Source: Clostridiales bacterium (GTDB lineage: Bacteria; Bacillota; Clostridia; Saccharofermentanales; DTU023). Taken from it: a DNA stretch of 11,140 bases. Positions 7,671 through 11,140 of the stretch are shown piece by piece. The notes under the pieces are model-generated. The model was not told the DNA's origin and did no database searches. It saw nothing but the letters and a program-made list of their open reading frames with translations. The DNA lies in NCBI GenBank assembly GCA_004556455.1, contig SFGY01000036.1:1-11140 (forward strand). Reading direction: 5' to 3'. Numbering within the stretch: position 1 is the stretch's first letter; each line of letters starts with the position of its first letter. Position numbers and translations under genes: made by a program.

Positions 7671-8942
7671 ATGGAAAAAATACTCGTCATCGGTCACGGC
7701 GGGCGTGAAATGGCCCTTGTCAAAGCTTTTCTGCGTTCGCTCAGCGTCAGCGGCGTGATCTGCGCCAGAGGTTCAGACGGCATTGCCGAACTCTGTCCCT
7801 GCTTCGACATCGCTGAAGATGATTTTACTGCTCTCATCGAGCTGACCAGGCATGAACAGATCAGCCTGGTCGTCGTTGGTCCGGAGCAGCCGCTTGCCGC
7901 CGGGATCAGCGACGCTTTTGCAAAAGCCGGGATCGACATTTTTGCACCGACCCAGGCTGCGGCCCGCATTGAGAGCTCCAAAGCTTACGCCAAAAAACTC
8001 ATGCAGCGCGTCGGTGTTCCCAGCGCCGCCTGTCAGATTTTCCAGGATAAGGCGTCGGCGCTTTCTTATGTAGAGCAGGCGGCCTATCCCCTGGTGCTGA
8101 AGGAGGATGGCCTGAGAGGCGGCAAGGGCGTCAGAATCTGCTTCAGCGTTCATGAGGCGCTTGCTCATCTCGAGGATCTTAGGGTGGATAAGGACAACTG
8201 GCTCGTCGCGGAACAGTTTCTTGAGGGATTTGAGTTTTCTCTGATCGTCCTGGCAGACGGCACACGCACTCTGACGCTGCCTCTGGCTCAGGATCACAAG
8301 GCCATAGGCGACGGCAACAAGGGGCCAAATACCGGCGGCATGGGCGCAGTTTCACCCGTTCCCCGTGTCTCGGAAGAACTGCAGCGCCTCTGTCTGCAAA
8401 AAATCATTGAACCCGTCCTCAAAGGCCTTGTGGAAGAGGGCCACCCCTTCCGCGGCTTTCTCTATGCCGGATTAATGATGACGGCAGAAGGACCGGAGGT
8501 CATCGAATTTAACGCCCGTCTGGGCGATCCGGAAGCGGAGGTCATTTTGCCCCGTCTCAGGGGGGATCTCGCCCAGGCCATTCGTCACCTGATCAACGGC
8601 GCTTCACCGGAACCCCTGCCTGTCTGCAAAGAAAGCTGCCTCGGTGTGGTTCTCGCTGCCCCCGGCTACCCGGAGAAGCTTACCGGCTCGCCTCTTTTGC
8701 CGCCCGTCCTGATGGAAGAAGTCCGCAAGTCCGATGACCTTGATTTCATACACATGGGGTCAGAAAAGATCTCTGAAAAACAGTGGCAGGCTGCGGGTGG
8801 ACGCGTCTGTCTCGTGTCAGCTTCAGCCCCGGATATTCCTTCCTGCCGCGAGCGTCTTTACGGTCTGCTTGACAGAGCCCTGCCCCCCGATGGCGGTTTC
8901 ACCTTTCGCCGCGATATCGGGAACTACGCTGAAAAAAACTGA
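7671..8942 (+). CDS. purD: GAR synthetase (phosphoribosylamine-glycine ligase) PurD
   Basis: PurD joins phosphoribosylamine and glycine with ATP (purine step 2), using the unstable product of PurF. The 423-residue length is normal for this ATP-grasp family. Motifs in order: GHGGREMAL (8-16) in the N domain, VVGPEQPLAAG (68-78), VLKEDGLRGGKGVRI (142-156) in the ATP-grasp B domain, LPLAQDHKAIGDGNKGPNTGGMG (203-225), and EFNARLGDPEAEVILPRL (279-296), which carries the metal-binding Glu/Asn region. Some positions are unusual for the family: Met where REHA normally has His, and Glu/Arg in the usual KADGLAAGKG. The ATP-binding Lys and Gly residues are kept, so function is expected. It follows purH by 21 nt. 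Confidence 0.96.
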   Translation: MEKILVIGHGGREMALVKAFLRSLSVSGVICARGSDGIAELCPCFDIAEDDFTALIELTRHEQISLVVVGPEQPLAAGISDAFAKAGIDIFAPTQAAARIESSKAYAKKLMQRVGVPSAACQIFQDKASALSYVEQAAYPLVLKEDGLRGGKGVRICFSVHEALAHLEDLRVDKDNWLVAEQFLEGFEFSLIVLADGTRTLTLPLAQDHKAIGDGNKGPNTGGMGAVSPVPRVSEELQRLCLQKIIEPVLKGLVEEGHPFRGFLYAGLMMTAEGPEVIEFNARLGDPEAEVILPRLRGDLAQAIRHLINGASPEPLPVCKESCLGVVLAAPGYPEKLTGSPLLPPVLMEEVRKSDDLDFIHMGSEKISEKQWQAAGGRVCLVSASAPDIPSCRERLYGLLDRALPPDGGFTFRRDIGNYAEKN

Positions 8943-8952
8943 AAACATCAAA

Positions 8953-8960
8953 TAAGGAGG
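8953..8960 (+). promoter_or_regulatory. Strong ribosome binding site of purB
   Basis: TAAGGAGG, a full match to the anti-Shine-Dalgarno core, lies 5 nt before the ATG at 8966 in the 23-nt purD-purB gap. Confidence 0.8.
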
Positions 8961-8965
8961 TTTTC

Positions 8966-10264
8966 ATGCTCAACCGTTACTCACATAAAGAAATGCGTGA
9001 CATCTGGTGCGACGAAGCCATTTTCTCAGCCTGGCTTGAAGTCGAATTGCTGACCGCCGAAGCCTGGTCCAGGCTGGGAGCAATCCCCGAGGAAGACGTC
9101 CGAACGCTGCGCGCCAAAGCCAGGTTCACCGTGCCCCGCATCCGCGAAATAGAGGAAAGCACGCGCCACGATGTGGTGGCTTTTACACGCTGCGTCTCCG
9201 AAAGCCTCGGCCCGGAAAAGAAGTGGGTGCACTACGGCCTGACCTCCACGGATGTCGTTGACACGGCCTATGGCCTGCTCTACAAAAAGGCCGACACCCT
9301 GCTGCTCAAAGAGATCGATGCGTTGCTCGCCGTCATTCGGGAAAAAGCTTTTCAATACAAACTCACGCCGATGATGGGACGCACTCACGGGATTCATGCC
9401 GAAATCACCTCTTTCGGCCTGAAAATAGCCAACTGGTACGCAGAACTCAGCCGCGACCGCGAACGCTTCATCTCTGCGGCTCACGGTGTCGAATGCGGCA
9501 AAATTTCCGGGGCTGTGGGCACCTTCGCCAACTGTCCCCCCTTCATTCAGGACTACGTCTGTGAGAAACTCGGCCTAGCTTCCGCCCCCATCTCCACACA
9601 GATTCTGCAGCGGGACCGTCATGCCGCCTATTACAGCAGCCTTGCCCTTCTCGCTTCCTCGGTGGAAAAATTCGCGACCGAGATTCGCCATCTCCAGCGC
9701 ACCGAGGTACACGAAGTCGAAGAATACTTTGCTTCAGGGCAAAAAGGCTCCTCAGCCATGCCGCACAAGCGCAATCCCATCGGCTGCGAAAACCTCTGTG
9801 GCTGCGCCCGCATCATGCGCGGCTATATGCTTGCCGCCTTTGAAGATATCAACCTCTGGCACGAACGCGACATATCCCACTCATCCGCCGAACGCATTAT
9901 CGCACCTGACGCCACAGAACTGCTGCACTATCAATTAATCCGCTTCCGCCACATTCTGGAAAAGCTCAGCGTCTTTCCTGAACGTATGCGCCAGAACATC
10001 GAACTCACCTGCGGGGTCATTTACTCACAGCACGTCATGCTCGCACTGATCGAAAATGGACTCAGCCGCGAAGCCGCCTACGACAAAATTCAACCCCTGG
10101 CCATGCAGGCCTGGACCGAACATCAATCCTTCCGCCAGCTTCTCGAAAGCTCCGGCCTGGCCGCTGAACTCGGCCCGGAAAAACTGGATCAGTGCTTTGA
10201 CCCTCTCTACCACCTGAAAAATGTCGACCTCATCTTTGACCGCGTTTTCGGCTGTCACGAGTAA
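8966..10264 (+). CDS. purB: Adenylosuccinate lyase PurB
   Basis: PurB eliminates fumarate from SAICAR (step 8 of IMP synthesis) and from adenylosuccinate (AMP branch). The 432-residue length fits the Bacillus-type subgroup of the fumarase/aspartase superfamily. Visible motifs: EVELLTAEAWSRLG (25-38), TRHDVVAFTR (66-75) with His68, the TSTDVVDTA segment (93-101), GRTHGIHAE (138-146) with the catalytic His141, and the superfamily signature GSSAMPHKRNP (261-271) on the flexible loop that carries the catalytic Ser. HERDISHSSAER (299-310) is also typical. The tail DPLYHLKNVDLIFDRVF is family-like, so the end is probably native. However, the last codon and stop (GAG TAA, 10259-10264) coincide exactly with the beginning of an intergenic repeat. 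It is the last + strand gene seen and probably closes the operon. Confidence 0.97.
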   Translation: MLNRYSHKEMRDIWCDEAIFSAWLEVELLTAEAWSRLGAIPEEDVRTLRAKARFTVPRIREIEESTRHDVVAFTRCVSESLGPEKKWVHYGLTSTDVVDTAYGLLYKKADTLLLKEIDALLAVIREKAFQYKLTPMMGRTHGIHAEITSFGLKIANWYAELSRDRERFISAAHGVECGKISGAVGTFANCPPFIQDYVCEKLGLASAPISTQILQRDRHAAYYSSLALLASSVEKFATEIRHLQRTEVHEVEEYFASGQKGSSAMPHKRNPIGCENLCGCARIMRGYMLAAFEDINLWHERDISHSSAERIIAPDATELLHYQLIRFRHILEKLSVFPERMRQNIELTCGVIYSQHVMLALIENGLSREAAYDKIQPLAMQAWTEHQSFRQLLESSGLAAELGPEKLDQCFDPLYHLKNVDLIFDRVFGCHE

Positions 10265-10352
10265 GTATTTGCTGATGTGGTTCAAGCACTATGCCATCAC
10301 GTCAAGTTTCGTTCAGAGGAGGTGGCGGCTTTGCCCAACTGTCAGCGAAGCC
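10259..10352 (+). repeat. 94-bp intergenic direct repeat, copy 1
   Basis: This segment matches 10457-10550 at a constant offset of 198 bases with four substitutions (10310, 10330, 10332, 10335) and no gap, about 96% identity. It begins with GAGTAAGTATTTGCTG, of which the first six bases are the last codon and stop of purB. Its 3' end forms a hairpin: GGCTTTGC (10327-10334) pairs with GCGAAGCC (10345-10352) over a 10-nt loop, counting one G-U pair. No transposase is linked. It may be a copy of a dispersed intergenic repeat family; that is inference. Confidence 0.9.
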
Positions 10353-10390
10353 TGAAAGGCGAGTTCTCAATATGAGGCCCAAAATAGAAA

Positions 10391-10427
10391 TCCGCTGCTC
10401 CGCGTGATGGCTTCGCGGAGCAACGGA
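10391..10427 (+). other. Strong hairpin between the two repeat copies
   Basis: TCCGCTGCTCCGCG (10391-10404) and CGCGGAGCAACGGA (10414-10427) form a 14-bp stem with one mismatch and a 9-nt loop. No T-run follows on either side, so it is not a canonical intrinsic terminator. It could stabilise the 3' end of the pur mRNA, bind a protein, or be the core of a mobile repeat. Confidence 0.7.
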
Positions 10428-10456
10428 TGTTCAGAATAACGCAAAAAATATAAGGA

Positions 10457-10550
10457 GAGTAAGTATTTGCTGATGTGGTTCAAGCACTATGCCATCACGT
10501 CAAGTTTAGTTCAGAGGAGGTGGCGGCCTCGCTCAACTGTCAGCGAAGCC
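10457..10550 (+). repeat. 94-bp intergenic direct repeat, copy 2
   Basis: Second copy of the repeat, differing from copy 1 at 10508, 10528, 10530 and 10533. Its terminal hairpin is longer than in copy 1: GGCGGCCTCGC (10522-10532) and GCGAAGCCGCC (10543-10553) pair over 11 positions with one mismatch and the same type of 10-nt loop. The last three paired bases lie just outside the repeat match. Immediately upstream is AAGGAG (10452-10457), but no credible protein follows. Confidence 0.9.
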
Positions 10551-10553
10551 GCC

Positions 10554-10734
10554 AGCCTTTGGGGAACAATGGTGTTAGCTTTAACTAACTGTGCTTATGG
10601 TAGCACTCGCTAACTGCCATGTCAAGCGTCATTTTAAAAAGTTTTGCACTCTTATAAATGGGCCATATTTATGGTCCAGCTTCAGTTGCTCCCCTGCCTT
10701 TGCCTTGTGGTTTTCGCTGTTAATAAATTTTGAT
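10554..10734. other. Gene-free AT-richer spacer between the repeats and the deoC terminator
   Basis: I see no gene here. There are only short inverted repeats: GTTAG/CTAAC at 10574-10589, GTGCT/AGCAC at 10591-10606, and GGGCCAT/ATGGTCC at 10660-10677 with a 4-nt loop and one wobble pair. None is followed by a clear T-run on the + strand, so no dedicated pur operon terminator can be named. Confidence 0.5.
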
Positions 10735-10779
10735 AAAAAGCGACCCCCGGAATCTTGCAAAAACATTCCGGAGGTCGCT
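10735..10779 (-). terminator. Rho-independent terminator of deoC
   Basis: On the minus strand a 15-bp stem (10779-10765 with 10753-10739, one G-U pair) has an 11-nt loop, and its end runs into a T-run (complement of A10735-A10739). It lies about 22 bases past the deoC stop. On the + strand the same stem is followed only by GCCTTTGATT, so it would be a weak terminator for pur transcripts. Confidence 0.88.
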
Positions 10780-10801
10780 GCCTTTGATTAAGAGCAGCTT
10801 A

Positions 10802-11140
10802 TTACTCCTCCGCGCCGGCGAGGATGGCCAGCCCGGCGGAAGCGCCGATGCGGGTAGCTCCGGCTGCGATCATGGCCATGGCTTCGTCGTAGCTGTGAAT
10901 GCCGCCTGAGGCTTTGATCTGGGCGCGATCGCCGACGGCTTCTTTCATGATGCGGATATCTTCGACGCGGGCGCCACCTCCGACAAAGCCGGTGGAAGTC
11001 TTGACAAAGTCCGCACCGGCGGCGACTGCCGTTTTAGCGGCCTCTGCAAGCACGTCGGGCTGGAGTTCGGTCGCTTCCAGAATGACTTTGACGAGCCGAC
11101 CCTTGGCTGCAGCGACCACGGCTTCGATATCTTTTTGCAC
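10802..11140 (-). CDS. deoC: Deoxyribose-phosphate aldolase DeoC, C-terminal half (5' end outside window)
   Basis: DeoC splits 2-deoxyribose 5-phosphate into glyceraldehyde 3-phosphate and acetaldehyde, feeding salvaged deoxynucleosides into glycolysis. The frame is open to the window edge on the minus strand. The GTG at 11138-11140 is at an internal Val of the family motif (V-x-x-DI-x-x-VV), so the real start lies beyond. The 112 codons visible are about the second half of a protein usually near 215-225 residues. Counted from the edge, they show VKVILE (17-22), AGADFVKTSTGF (41-52) with the Schiff-base Lys47, GGGARVEDI (54-62), IKASGGI (75-81) with the second active-site Lys76, and AGATRIGASAG (93-103) closing the TIM barrel. 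The stop TAA (10802-10804 complement) follows EE. It converges on the pur operon and has its own terminator. No defect is seen. Confidence 0.95.
   Translation of the reverse strand: MQKDIEAVVAAAKGRLVKVILEATELQPDVLAEAAKTAVAAGADFVKTSTGFVGGGARVEDIRIMKEAVGDRAQIKASGGIHSYDEAMAMIAAGATRIGASAGLAILAGAEE

Noticed and set aside
10391..10427. The spacer hairpin as the purine operon's intrinsic terminator.
   Set aside because: The stem is followed by TGTTCAGAATAACG, with no T-run on the + strand.
10259..10550. CRISPR array.
   Set aside because: There are only two units of 94 bp with one 104-bp spacer and no cas genes; the dimensions do not fit.
10275..10613. Small reading frames inside the two repeats (10275-10355, 26 residues; 10473-10613, 46 residues) sharing the same N-terminal region beginning MWFKHYAITSS.
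   Set aside because: All four substitutions between the copies change the amino acid in this frame (F/L, L/P, C/R, P/S), which argues against selection on a protein. The ATGs also lack well-spaced ribosome binding sites, although in copy 2 a TTG at 10467 is better placed.
10591..10791. A 66-codon open frame on the + strand between the repeats and deoC.
   Set aside because: It starts at GTG with no ribosome binding site, runs through the deoC terminator hairpin, and shows no recognisable motif.

Overview
The window carries most of a de novo purine biosynthesis operon on the + strand, in the order purL (3' part) - purF - purM - purN - purH - purD - purB. A roughly 0.54 kb gene-free stretch with repeats follows, and then the 3' part of a convergent deoC gene on the - strand. 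Three features suggest a Gram-positive-lineage (Bacillota) bacterium of moderate GC: a single-chain FGAM synthase with a fused glutaminase domain, a Bacillus-type PurF with the four Fe-S cysteines, and strong AAGGAG-type ribosome binding sites. A clostridial or negativicute gut bacterium is possible, but genus cannot be assigned from this sequence alone.

Layout. Bases 1-2479 hold the last ~820 codons of purL, interrupted near 360-397 by a perfect 19-bp tandem duplication that shifts the frame. Then come purF (2558-3988), purM (4071-5198), purN (5191-6003), purH (6003-7649), purD (7671-8942) and purB (8966-10264). Spacings are tight: 78 and 82 nt around purF, an 8-nt overlap purM/purN, a 1-nt TGATG overlap purN/purH, then 21 and 23 nt. 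This fits one polycistronic, translationally coupled unit. Bases 10259-10550 contain two copies of a 94-bp repeat with a 104-bp spacer that itself holds a strong hairpin. Copy 1 starts exactly at the last codon of purB. A Rho-independent terminator at 10735-10779 serves deoC (10802-11140, minus, cut by the window edge).

How the genes work together. PurF (step 1), PurD (2), PurN (3), PurL (4), PurM (5), PurB (8, and the AMP branch) and PurH (9-10) cover most of the route from PRPP to IMP. PurE/PurK and PurC are not in the window and may lie upstream. DeoC degrades deoxyribose 5-phosphate from nucleoside salvage and is transcribed towards the pur operon.

Most worth a second look: (a) purL is frameshifted by a 19-bp tandem duplication whose removal restores a continuous protein, so it is a recent null allele, a reversible switch or a sequence error; (b) PurF keeps its catalytic Cys but lacks the two residues (Arg and Asp) that hold glutamine in class II amidotransferases; (c) a paired, hairpin-bearing intergenic repeat supplies the purB stop codon. 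No wholly new multi-gene system is visible.
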